Positions 17,199 to 26,003 of a stretch of DNA of 64,000 nt are shown here, piece after piece. Each line of letters opens with the position of its first letter. Positions within the stretch are counted from its first letter, which is position 1. Origin of the DNA: Flammeovirgaceae bacterium SG7u.111 (GTDB lineage Bacteria > Bacteroidota > Bacteroidia > Cytophagales > Flammeovirgaceae); the NCBI GenBank assembly GCA_034044135.1, contig CP139021.1, forward strand, positions 4,355,635 through 4,419,634, in the 5' to 3' direction. The position numbers and the translations under genes were made by a program. The notes under the pieces were generated by a model. That model was not told the DNA's origin and did no database searches. It was given only the letters and a program-made list of their open reading frames with translations.

Positions 17199-17298
17199 TG
17201 CCCCTAGCCCTAGGCCTTCCTTGATCGGCGCATAGTCGCCCTTGTAGTAGCCGAGGGCATAGGCGAACTCGTCTTTGGGGAGGGAAGGAGGATACTTC

Positions 17299-17629
17299 TA
17301 GCCTATTGCCATCTACTTCAGAGTAAAGGATACTAGTCGCTATTATTCATCTCACAAAAACTATTTTTTTTGCGCGCCAAAAAAAAACACAAACCATTCA
17401 TTTTCAATTGCTTAATACTAAAACTACGTAATTACGTAAATTAATTAAAAAATTTATTACGTATTACTACGTATTTTTTAAAAATAATCCCTTACCTTAG
17501 TATCAATAAATAAGTAAAACAACGGAAAATTATACGTAACCGATCAACACATTAAAAGAGTTTCTAAGTAAATATGAAAATCGTCTCACTACCAACTTTA
17601 CATTTTAAACCTGAAACGCTTTAAGCTAT
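17299..17629. other. intergenic, RHS truncation point to porin
   Basis: Holds the point where RHS homology stops (about 17281-17300), then a strongly AT-rich stretch with the TACGTA array described separately. No gene seen. Confidence 0.5.
17425..17538 (+). promoter_or_regulatory. array of five TACGTA sites upstream of the porin gene
   Basis: Perfect TACGTA at 17425-17430, 17433-17438, 17458-17463, 17468-17473 and 17533-17538. The third and fourth are exactly 10 bp apart, as in the cobA/nirB region. By base composition one such hexamer is expected about every 3 kb, so five in 114 bp is a marked cluster. Likely binding sites of the NarL-like regulator for the porin/transporter/nitrate reductase half of the cluster. 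Confidence 0.6.
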
Positions 17630-18910
17630 ATGTTCAATTTTACTAAAAAGATACTTTTACTGGGTTTGTTCCTAATAGGAGCCCTCTCTACTGTTTATGG
17701 TCAGTTCTCTATAGTTGGTGAAATTCGCCCAAGGGCAGAATTCAGAAACGGTTTCAAAACCTTAAATAAAGACAATACCGACCCTGCATTTTTTATTGAG
17801 CAGCGTTCGAGACTGTACTTTGGCTACAAAGCAGATAAAATCAACTTTAAGCTTTCTTTGCAAGATGTGAGAATCTGGGGTAACGCAGACCAGATCTACA
17901 AAGAAGACCCTGCACTTGCCAATGTGTACGAAGCTTGGGCTGAGTATGAGCTTTCTAGCAAATGGGCGGTGAAGGCTGGTCGCCAAGACTTGAACTACGA
18001 CAATGCTCGTTTCTTAGGAAACCTCGGATGGGCTCAACAAGGAAGAAGCCACGATGCGTTGTTGCTTACGTTCAAAGACAGTACCGGTACTCAGCTTCAC
18101 ATAGGCGGCGCATTCAACCAAAACGTTCCTTTCGAGCCAGGCAAATTGTTTTCTACGTACTATGAAGGCGTAAACAACTACAAAACCATCCAATACGCTT
18201 GGTTGCACAAAGACCTTGGCAACTCAAATTTTTCGGTACTTGTATTCAACGATGGTCGCCAAGCAGCTGACTCGGCAGTGCATTTCCGCCAAACGTATGG
18301 GTTCTTTGGAAACACAAAAGTAGGAAATGTAAAATTACAAGGAGAGCTGTATTACCAAGGTGGTAAAAACGGTGGAGGGGCTGATGTTAGCGCTTACATG
18401 ATTGCCTTAAACGCTACATTGCCCACCAAAATCACACCTCTTACCATTGGCTTCGATTACCTATCGGGCACAGAAGCTTCGGACGACAAAGACAAATCAT
18501 TTGCTCCACTATATGGCACTAACCATAAATTCTACGGTCTGATGGATTATTTCTACGTAGGAAATGGCCACAATGTAGGAGGAAAATCAATCGGATTGGT
18601 TGACATCTTCCTCAAGACCAACTTCAAACTAAGTAAAAAATCTTCCCTTTTGGGTCACCTCCATTACTTCTCGTCTCCAGTAGCTATCCAAAACCCAGAA
18701 GGCAGCGGAGAAGCTTCAGCGGGACTAGGTACTGAGCTTGACTTGGTATGGAATGTAAACATGTCGAAATGGGCAAACTTCAAGCTTGGCTACTCTCAAA
18801 TGTTCGCTACAGAGACTATGGGAATAGTGAAAAGTGGAAACCACGACATGACCAACAACTGGGCATGGGCGATGCTAACGATCAAACCTGAATTATTCAA
18901 ATCAAAGTAA
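17630..18910 (+). CDS. outer-membrane channel, alginate-export-like
   Basis: A 426-residue beta-barrel protein. A signal peptide (about 1-24, ending TVYGQ) precedes FSIVGEIRPRAEFRNG, the start of the alginate-export (Alginate_exp-like) porin family, followed by alternating hydrophobic/polar strands such as SRLYFGYKADKINFKLSLQDVRI and AVKAGRQDLNYDN. It ends with the short strand LTIKPELF. It lies 48 bp upstream of the NarK-type transporter gene and is preceded by the largest TACGTA array, so it probably admits nitrate or nitrite through the outer membrane. The barrel is confident; the substrate is inferred from neighbours. Confidence 0.8.
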   Translation: MFNFTKKILLLGLFLIGALSTVYGQFSIVGEIRPRAEFRNGFKTLNKDNTDPAFFIEQRSRLYFGYKADKINFKLSLQDVRIWGNADQIYKEDPALANVYEAWAEYELSSKWAVKAGRQDLNYDNARFLGNLGWAQQGRSHDALLLTFKDSTGTQLHIGGAFNQNVPFEPGKLFSTYYEGVNNYKTIQYAWLHKDLGNSNFSVLVFNDGRQAADSAVHFRQTYGFFGNTKVGNVKLQGELYYQGGKNGGGADVSAYMIALNATLPTKITPLTIGFDYLSGTEASDDKDKSFAPLYGTNHKFYGLMDYFYVGNGHNVGGKSIGLVDIFLKTNFKLSKKSSLLGHLHYFSSPVAIQNPEGSGEASAGLGTELDLVWNVNMSKWANFKLGYSQMFATETMGIVKSGNHDMTNNWAWAMLTIKPELFKSK

Positions 18911-18958
18911 GTATTTGTAATCAAGATCTAAATTATTAACCCCTAAATCCAAATTAAA

Positions 18959-20314
18959 ATGAGTACATCAGCTACAGGAAAGGCTACCAAAATCAACTTG
19001 TTTAGCCTGAAAACCATCAACATGAGAACATTCCATCTTACGTGGTTCTCTTTCTTCCTATGTTTCTTCGGATGGTTCGGTATTGCGCCTCTTATGGCGG
19101 TTGTAAGGGAAGAACTTGCCCTTTCAAAAGGTCAAATTGGTAACATCATTATCTCGTCGGTTGCCATTACGGTGTTCGCCCGCCTAGCCATTGGCTGGTT
19201 GTGCGACAAGATCGGCCCTAGGATTACCTATTCGGCGTTGCTTATTTTTGGTTCGCTTCCAGTAATCTTCATCGGCTTGGCAGACAGCTATATGAGTTTC
19301 TTGCTTTTCAGATTGGCAATTGGTGTGATCGGTGCTTCTTTCGTAATCACTCAGTACCACACTTCAATGATGTTTGCACCAAACGTGGTAGGAACAGCAA
19401 ATGCTACTACTGCAGGATGGGGTAACCTTGGTGGTGGTGTTACGCAAATGATAATGCCATTGGTTTTTGCTATGTTCGTTGGGTTTGGATACGCCGATGC
19501 TTCTGCTTGGAGATATGCTATGGTAATCCCAGGTCTTGCGTTAATTGTTTGCGGTGTTTTATACTACAAATACACTACTGACTTGCCAGAAGGAAACCTT
19601 GCTGACCTAAAGAAAAACGACCCTGAATTTAAAGTAAAAAGCAAAGAATCGAAAGGATCTTTCAAAATGGCGCTTAAAGACCACAGGGTATGGGCACTTT
19701 TCGTAATCTACGGAGCATGCTTCGGTGTAGAGTTGACTATCAACAACATTGCAGCTATCTACTACCATGATTACTTCCAACTGGATCTTAAAACTGCTGG
19801 TCTGATTGCAGGTCTGTTCGGATTGATGAACATTTTCGCTAGATCTTTAGGAGGTTTCTTCGGAGACAAAGCAGGTATAAAGTGGGGATTGAAAGGACGG
19901 GTTTACTTCTTAGGCGCTGTTCTTCTTATAGAAGGTCTTGCTCTTATCTTATTCTCTAAAATGGCGATCTTGCCAGTGGCTATCATCACCATGATCATCT
20001 TTAGTTTGTTCGTGCAGATGTCAGAAGGAGCAACGTATTCAGTAGTTCCTTTCATCAACAAAAAAGCAATTGGCGCCATTTCAGGTATAGTAGGAGCTGG
20101 CGGTAACGCTGGTGCGGTTGCAGCAGGTTTCTTATTGAAGTCTGAAGGGATTTCTTACCCAGAAGCATTGACCATCATCGGAATCTGTGTAATAGGCGCA
20201 TCGGCACTTTCTCTTCTGGTAAGGTTCTCTACTCAAGCGGAATCTGAAGCTAAAGTAGAGATGGACGAATCATTGGCTGCGGCTAACTTGCAACCAATTC
20301 CTGTTAAAGCTTAA
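18959..20314 (+). CDS. narK: nitrate/nitrite transporter, NarK/NasA type
   Basis: A 451-residue major facilitator of the nitrate/nitrite porter family with about 12 membrane segments. Family signatures include FFLCFFGWFGIAPLM in TM1, NATTAGWGNLGGGVTQ (nitrate signature 1, TM5), and GIVGAGGNAGAVAAGF (signature 2, TM11), with conserved Arg in the FARLAIGWLCDKIG region. It lies between the outer-membrane channel and the nitrate reductase on the same strand and would carry nitrate across the inner membrane. Fusion partners or a second half are absent. Assignment is firm. Confidence 0.95.
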   Translation: MSTSATGKATKINLFSLKTINMRTFHLTWFSFFLCFFGWFGIAPLMAVVREELALSKGQIGNIIISSVAITVFARLAIGWLCDKIGPRITYSALLIFGSLPVIFIGLADSYMSFLLFRLAIGVIGASFVITQYHTSMMFAPNVVGTANATTAGWGNLGGGVTQMIMPLVFAMFVGFGYADASAWRYAMVIPGLALIVCGVLYYKYTTDLPEGNLADLKKNDPEFKVKSKESKGSFKMALKDHRVWALFVIYGACFGVELTINNIAAIYYHDYFQLDLKTAGLIAGLFGLMNIFARSLGGFFGDKAGIKWGLKGRVYFLGAVLLIEGLALILFSKMAILPVAIITMIIFSLFVQMSEGATYSVVPFINKKAIGAISGIVGAGGNAGAVAAGFLLKSEGISYPEALTIIGICVIGASALSLLVRFSTQAESEAKVEMDESLAAANLQPIPVKA

Positions 20315-20380
20315 ATACACTGAAAAATACGTTTCCGTACAGATTTCGATACTAAAAAATTATTTCATACCTACTGAGAG

Positions 20381-20510
20381 TTGCTGGTTGCTAGTTTCTT
20401 GTCACTAGTTTTCGAAAGAGAAAAAGGTAACGCTCTCCAATTATCAATGTAATAACACCTCATTTTTTTTTACGATTGGAAAGCCTTAATAACTAGCAAC
20501 TTGTAACCGG
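20381..20510. repeat. MITE-like inverted-repeat element, copy 1
   Basis: The left arm TTGCTGGTTGCTAGTTTCTT and the right arm AACTAGCAACTTGTAACC are roughly inverted, with CTCTCCAATTA between. A second copy with the same arms lies at about 25882-26003, and a left-arm-like piece at 37281-37312. Confidence 0.45.
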
Positions 20511-20602
20511 TTAAAAAGAAATAAAATGGATACGTTAACTACGTTCAGTAATTCAGCTCACAGAATGCTTAATACTTTCACCTAATCTACTTCATATAGA
20601 TT

Positions 20603-20626
20603 CCCCCTGTGCTTTGGCATAGGGGG
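20603..20626 (+). terminator. hairpin after narK, possible terminator
   Basis: CCCCCTGTGC pairs with GCATAGGGGG around TTTG (one G-U pair), followed by TTTCAAAA. Weak T-run. Confidence 0.5.
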
Positions 20627-20805
20627 TTTCAAAATAAACACCTAGTAAAGCTTAGTTCAAACGAAGCTAGCTTTCACAAAACAAGATTTAAGGTTTGGAT
20701 CACCTTTTTTCCTTGTAGATAAAAATATGTGGCTATTAACGTTTTAAGTTGTTTCACTCCAAAACATACTAACAAGTATATCACTTACTTAAAAACAAAT
20801 TCGGA

Positions 20806-23800
20806 ATGCAATCCCTGAGAAAATCATACAAAACTACTTGCTCATATTGTGGCGTTGGCTGCGGCATAGAAGTGAGCAAAAACAGAAATGGGCAACTCGT
20901 CTTGAAAGGTGACGAAGACCATCCTGTAAATAAGGGCATGCTCTGCTCAAAAGGGATGAACCTTCACTACACGGTACAAGATCACTCTGACAGGATTATG
21001 AACCCGAAAATGCGTTGGAGTAGAAACCATCCGCTCGAAAGAGTAAGTTGGGATACAGCACTCACAAGAGCATCGGCTGTTTTCAAAACGTTTATTAAGC
21101 AACATGGTCCCGATTCGGTAGGGTTTTATGTTTCAGGGCAATGCACCACCGAAGAATATTACTTGGTGAACAAACTCACTAAGGGCTTTTTTGGAACGAA
21201 TAACATCGATACTAATTCCCGCCTTTGCATGAGCGGAGCTGTAGTAGGTTACGTAAAAACATTGGGAGAAGACGCCGTACCTGTTTCGTACGACGATATA
21301 GAAAAAGCAGACTGTTTTTTCATTACAGGGGCTAACCCTGCATGGTGCCACCCTATTTTGTTCAGGAGAATAGAGGCACATAAAGAGAACAATCCTGACA
21401 CCAAAATAATAGTGGTTGATCCAAGGGTGACGCAATCTTGCGCCTTGGCCGACCTTCACCTCCAAATTAGGCCTGGCACCGATACGGTTCTTTACCATGC
21501 CATAGGTCGTTGCCTCATCGAAAACGGCGATGTTGATATGGATTTTATCAACAACCACGCTAACGGCTACAAAGAGTACCGCGACGAGGTAATGAAAACA
21601 AGCCTAGAAGAAGCTTCTACTATTTGTGGGGTAACCGAAAGTGACATCAGATTGGCAGCCAGCTACATTGGCAATGCCAAAGGATATATATCCATGTGGG
21701 CAATGGGACTGAACCAAAGCACCGATGGAGTAAATAGGAATTTAGCCTTACTTTCACTCAACCTTATTACAGGACATATTGGCAAGCCTGGTTCGGGACC
21801 TTTTTCCCTTACCGGGCAACCCAATGCTATGGGTGGCAGGGAAGTAGGCGGCATGGCCAATCTTTTGGCTGCGCACAGAGTACAAGGAAATGCCGAACAC
21901 CGAGATGAAGTTGCTAAGTTTTGGGGAGTAGACTCCCTGCCCGATAAACCGGGAAAAACGGCTACTCAAATGTTTGAGGCACTCCGCTCAGGCGAGATGA
22001 AGGCGATCTGGATTGTGTGTACCAATCCATCGGTAAGTATGCCCGATGCAAAGTTGGTTGACGAAGCGCTCAAGCAAGCCAAGTTCGTAATCGTCCAAGA
22101 TATTTCTACTAAATCGGATACGGCTAAATATGCCGACCTTGTTCTTCCTGCTGCTGGTTGGTTGGAGAAAGAAGGTACGATGACCAACTCGGAAAGAAGG
22201 ATCAGCTACTTGAATAAAGTTGTCTCTCCTCCGGGCGAAGCAAGACCCGACTGGGAAATTTTTTGCGATTTTGCCAAAAAAATGGGCTACCATGGCTTCG
22301 ATTTCAAATCTGCCGCTGCGGTATATGACGAGCACTGCCAACTCACCAAAGGTACCAACATAGACATTAGCGGATTGAGCTACAAACGCCTCCAAGCGGA
22401 AGGCACGTTCCAGTGGCCCGTTCCAAGCACCGACTCGAAGGGCACAAAACGCCTTTTTACAGACAAAAAATTCTATACGCCTAACCAAAAGGCAAATATA
22501 TTGATAAGCGGGGCATCGGTAGAAGCCGAGCCAGTAACCCCGGAGTTCCCACTCATTCTTACCACAGGCCGTATCCGTGACCAATGGCACACCATGACCC
22601 GTACGGGCAAGGTAAACCGCCTCAACAAACACATCGCTCGACCTTTCTTAGAAATCCACCCGAACGATGCAGCAGAAAGAGGAATTGCAGACGGAGACAT
22701 CGTAAAGGTTACAAACGACAGAGGCGAAGTGAAGGTGAGTGCCACTATTACCGAAAGCATTAGGGAAGGCGTTATTTTCTTGCCAATGCACTGGGGAAAA
22801 ATATTCAGCAATGACTTCTCTAGGGCCAATAACCTTACCAACAGCGCATTTGACCCGCAGTCTAAACAACCAGGCTTCAAGTACTCGGCGGTGCAGGTAA
22901 CCCCTCTTACCAAAAAGAAAGAGAAAGTCATCATTATTGGTGCAGGCGCAGCGGGCTATAGGTTCATCAACACCTACCGTGAGCTGAACCAAGAGGATGA
23001 ACTCCATGTGTTTTCTAAAGAAAAATATCCTTTCTACAACCGTGTACTTTTGCCAGAATACGTAAACGGGCAAAAAGACTGGGAAAACCTGTTGAAATTC
23101 CGCCAAGGTGAATTTGAAGCACTCAAAGTTCATCTGCACAATGAAAACAGCATTGAGCTGATCGACAGGGACAACAAAAAAGTGTTAGATGCAAAAGGAG
23201 AATGGCATTCGTACGATAAACTTATAGTAGCCACGGGTAGCAGGGCGTTCGTTCCGCCAGATGCTCCTATGCACTTACCAGGTCTTTTCACGGTAAGAAG
23301 CAGGCAAGATGCAGATCGTTTGAAATTACACCTGAACAAGGACAAGAACAAAGTATTGGTAATAGGCGGAGGGTTGCTTGGCCTAGAATTGTCTGCCGCT
23401 TTGACTGAGATTGACGTAGACGTAACTATCATCCAGCTTTCTTCTAGACTGATGGAAAGGCAGTTGGACGCTACCGCCAGCAACATGTTGATAGACGTAG
23501 TAGAAGACATGGGCATCAATGTGTACCTCAACGACCAAGTACAAGAGCTAAGCAAAAGCGAGATAAATGAAAACGGTCTTCATGTAAAAATGAAGAGTGG
23601 TAGGGAACTAGACTACGATGCCGTGGTATATGCCATTGGTACGAGACCAAATATTGAAATTGCTAAAAATGCCGACCTCGTTAGCGGAAGGGGCATAAAA
23701 GTAAACAGCTATTTGCAAACGAGCGACCCAGATATTTTTGCACTAGGCGAAGTAGCCGAGCACGAGGGCAAGATCAACGGAATTACCGCCGCTGCAGAAA

Positions 23801-24318
23801 AACAAGCCGATATTTCTGCACGATTCATTGCCGGTGATCCATTCAGCATCTACAATGGAAATGTCCCGATGAACATTCTCAAGTTTGCCAACCTCGACCT
23901 GTGCTCTATAGGAATGGTCACTATTCCTGCCAACGAAAAAGACTATGAAGAGGTCATCTTGATAGATAAATCCCGAACCTATTATAAGAAGTGCTTGGTA
24001 AAACAAGACAAACTGGTGGGTGCGATAATGATGGGCGACAAAGCCGAATTTGCCGAGTTCAAAAGGCTTATTGAAGAACAAACCGAACTTTCTGAAAAAC
24101 GTGGGGAACTGCTCAGGGGAGCTTCTCCGGGCGAACCAATGATAGGCGAACTGGTATGTAGCTGTGGCAATGTGGGTAAAGGCAACATTGAAAAAGCCGT
24201 TACAGGCGGCTGCCACCACCTCAAAGAAGTCTGCATGCAAACAGGTGCGGGACTTGGCTGCGGTAGTTGCAAACCAGAAGTCAAAAACATCATTGATGAA
24301 ATGCTGGTATTGAAATAG
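20806..24318 (+). CDS. nasA: assimilatory nitrate reductase fused to NirB-like diaphorase
   Basis: A 1170-residue cytoplasmic nitrate reductase with its electron-input module on the same chain. N-terminal [4Fe-4S] ligands are Cys12, 15, 19 and 47 (C-x2-C-x3-C-x27-C); Cys141 in SRLCMSG is the expected Mo ligand of NasA/NapA-type enzymes; the molybdopterin-binding C-terminal domain ends near residue 700. Then comes an FAD/NAD-binding module (KVIIIGAGAAGY, about 706; VLVIGGGLLGLELSAAL, about 848) and a C-terminal BFD-like [2Fe-2S] domain (CSCGNVGKG ... CMQTGAGLGCGSCKP). The second half resembles the front of NirB. Electrons would pass from NAD(P)H through FAD and Fe-S to the Mo site. Confidence 0.95.
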   Translation: MQSLRKSYKTTCSYCGVGCGIEVSKNRNGQLVLKGDEDHPVNKGMLCSKGMNLHYTVQDHSDRIMNPKMRWSRNHPLERVSWDTALTRASAVFKTFIKQHGPDSVGFYVSGQCTTEEYYLVNKLTKGFFGTNNIDTNSRLCMSGAVVGYVKTLGEDAVPVSYDDIEKADCFFITGANPAWCHPILFRRIEAHKENNPDTKIIVVDPRVTQSCALADLHLQIRPGTDTVLYHAIGRCLIENGDVDMDFINNHANGYKEYRDEVMKTSLEEASTICGVTESDIRLAASYIGNAKGYISMWAMGLNQSTDGVNRNLALLSLNLITGHIGKPGSGPFSLTGQPNAMGGREVGGMANLLAAHRVQGNAEHRDEVAKFWGVDSLPDKPGKTATQMFEALRSGEMKAIWIVCTNPSVSMPDAKLVDEALKQAKFVIVQDISTKSDTAKYADLVLPAAGWLEKEGTMTNSERRISYLNKVVSPPGEARPDWEIFCDFAKKMGYHGFDFKSAAAVYDEHCQLTKGTNIDISGLSYKRLQAEGTFQWPVPSTDSKGTKRLFTDKKFYTPNQKANILISGASVEAEPVTPEFPLILTTGRIRDQWHTMTRTGKVNRLNKHIARPFLEIHPNDAAERGIADGDIVKVTNDRGEVKVSATITESIREGVIFLPMHWGKIFSNDFSRANNLTNSAFDPQSKQPGFKYSAVQVTPLTKKKEKVIIIGAGAAGYRFINTYRELNQEDELHVFSKEKYPFYNRVLLPEYVNGQKDWENLLKFRQGEFEALKVHLHNENSIELIDRDNKKVLDAKGEWHSYDKLIVATGSRAFVPPDAPMHLPGLFTVRSRQDADRLKLHLNKDKNKVLVIGGGLLGLELSAALTEIDVDVTIIQLSSRLMERQLDATASNMLIDVVEDMGINVYLNDQVQELSKSEINENGLHVKMKSGRELDYDAVVYAIGTRPNIEIAKNADLVSGRGIKVNSYLQTSDPDIFALGEVAEHEGKINGITAAAEKQADISARFIAGDPFSIYNGNVPMNILKFANLDLCSIGMVTIPANEKDYEEVILIDKSRTYYKKCLVKQDKLVGAIMMGDKAEFAEFKRLIEEQTELSEKRGELLRGASPGEPMIGELVCSCGNVGKGNIEKAVTGGCHHLKEVCMQTGAGLGCGSCKPEVKNIIDEMLVLK

Positions 24319-24386
24319 CCGATCGTAGAGACGCCCCAATCTAACCGATACAAAAAAATTAAAAGAATAAGCCTAACTTTGAGAAA

Positions 24387-25853
24387 GTGATAACAACAGA
24401 AGAAACAGTGAATATACAACAAGTGGCAAATGTTGAAAAACATGAACTGGTAAGGGTTTTTGTAAAAGGCGGCGTGATCAGCGCGGGCGATCTCCTCAAG
24501 ATCATCCACACCGTAGAAGGCTTCGGCTTGGACTACATCCATTTCGGATCGAGGCAAGACATCATGTTCCCAGCCTCCTCCAACGTTCGCAACATCATTG
24601 ACGAAACGTTCAATGCTATCCATACTTCCTACGATATGGATGGGGAATCTTACCAAAATATAGTAAGCTCCTACCCTGCCCTCAACGTAATGCCCAAAAG
24701 GCAATGGTTGGCCACGCATATTTACCACTACATTTTCGAAACATTCGATTACCAGCCAAAACTCAAAATCAACATTGTTGATCCTACACAAAGCTTAGTA
24801 CCGCTTTTCACCGGTAACCTCAATTTCATTGCCTCCCAAAAAGAGAGCTATTGGTACATGTTCATCAGGCTAGAAAACATTGACGAGAAACCTTGGCAAG
24901 TGCCAATCTTGATCTATAGCTACGACATTGCCAAAACTTCCAAGGCCATAGAAGAAGCCCTACAGAACAAGAAATTTGACAACTACCAAGAGCTCTTCAA
25001 TGAGGTAATAAGCCCGTTGAAAATAAATGCGCAAGCAGCAAAAGAGTCTTTGGTATATCCTGACACCAACTTTCCCTACTACGAGGGCATAAACCTTTCG
25101 GAAGACGGCCACTATTGGCTGGGATTATACTGGAGAAATAACTGCTTTAGTATCAAGTTCTTAAAAGCCTTGTGCGAGCTTTGCCAAGAAACCAAAGTAG
25201 GAAAGCTTTGTCTTACTCCTTGGAAATCGTTCATTATCCAAGGGATAAATGAATCGGACAAGCTGCTGTGGGAAAAGTTACTGGGCAAATACGGCATAAA
25301 TATGCGCCACTCGGCCATAGAGCTTAACTGGCACCTGCCCGTGCTCGACCAAGAAGCCTTGGAGCTCAAAACCTTTTTGGTAAGAGCGCTCGACCAACAA
25401 GACATCAGCACCTACGGGCTTTCCTTCACTATCCGAAATACGCAAGACATCATCTTGTTCACTTCCGTAGTGATAGAAAAAAACGAAGAAAGGTCAGGAA
25501 AATCCCCTACGTACAACGTGTTGTATTCCAAGGATTTTAACCCGAACCTTACCGAATATACAGCCTATGCCAAAGGCGTGACCAAAGAAGTGTTGCCCCC
25601 TATCTTGATAGAACTGAGCAAGCGCTACTACGAACAACTGGAAACGCGCAGCACCCCTACGGGAAGCAAGCGCAGCAAAAAAACAGGAGAAAAAGTATTG
25701 TACCAATGCACCAACTGCATGACTGTTTACGATGATGCCTTTGGAGAACCAGATACGGGCATAGAACCGGGCATCCCATTTGGGAAACTACCCGAAAGCT
25801 ACACCTGCCCCACGTGTTCATCGCCCAAAAGTAGCTTTATGCCGCTGGGGTAG
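24387..25853 (+). CDS. rubredoxin-tailed protein with nitrite-reductase-like half domains
   Basis: A 488-residue protein of uncertain function. The N-terminal half contains two segments resembling the ferredoxin-like half domains of nitrite/sulfite reductases (GLDYIHFGSRQDIMFP, about 50-65, and GKLCLTPWKSFIIQGI, about 272-287), but the siroheme/[4Fe-4S] cysteine motifs are missing. The last 50 residues are a rubredoxin: CTNC and CPTC ligands flanking the TGIEPGIPFGKLPESY signature. The start is a GTG at 24387, 68 bp behind the nitrate reductase; later GTG codons at 24408 and 24423 are possible. Inferred role: an electron-transfer or assembly partner for the nitrate reductase. It closes the cluster. 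Confidence 0.75.
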   Translation: MITTEETVNIQQVANVEKHELVRVFVKGGVISAGDLLKIIHTVEGFGLDYIHFGSRQDIMFPASSNVRNIIDETFNAIHTSYDMDGESYQNIVSSYPALNVMPKRQWLATHIYHYIFETFDYQPKLKINIVDPTQSLVPLFTGNLNFIASQKESYWYMFIRLENIDEKPWQVPILIYSYDIAKTSKAIEEALQNKKFDNYQELFNEVISPLKINAQAAKESLVYPDTNFPYYEGINLSEDGHYWLGLYWRNNCFSIKFLKALCELCQETKVGKLCLTPWKSFIIQGINESDKLLWEKLLGKYGINMRHSAIELNWHLPVLDQEALELKTFLVRALDQQDISTYGLSFTIRNTQDIILFTSVVIEKNEERSGKSPTYNVLYSKDFNPNLTEYTAYAKGVTKEVLPPILIELSKRYYEQLETRSTPTGSKRSKKTGEKVLYQCTNCMTVYDDAFGEPDTGIEPGIPFGKLPESYTCPTCSSPKSSFMPLG

Positions 25854-25881
25854 AATTAGGGTTAGCTAAGTTTTAAGTAAT

Positions 25882-26003
25882 AATTGCCAACTAGCAACAT
25901 ATATCTCACTTTGATAAAAGTTGCTAGTTACTTGTCGCTTGTTACTGGTTTTAGTAATTGGAGAGATAAAAACTAAAACTAGCAATCCGCAACCGTTAGC
26001 CAT
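25882..26003. repeat. MITE-like inverted-repeat element, copy 2
   Basis: TTGCTAGTTACTTGTCGCTT at 25921-25940 and the inverted arm AACTAGCAATCCGCAACC at its right end, with TAATTGGAGAG between, the complement of the copy 1 core. An extra inverted AACTAGCAAC lies at 25889-25898. Confidence 0.45.

Larger units (their letters stand above)
20315..20805. other. intergenic between narK and nitrate reductase
   Basis: No gene seen. It contains a repeated inverted-repeat element at about 20381-20510, TACGTT at 20531-20536 and 20540-20545 (weak relatives of the TACGTA sites), and a hairpin at 20603-20626. Confidence 0.5.

Noticed and set aside
16140-17207. Long hydrophobic frames on the plus strand opposite the RHS core
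   Set aside because: Shadow frames caused by the GC-rich codon structure of the RHS gene on the other strand.
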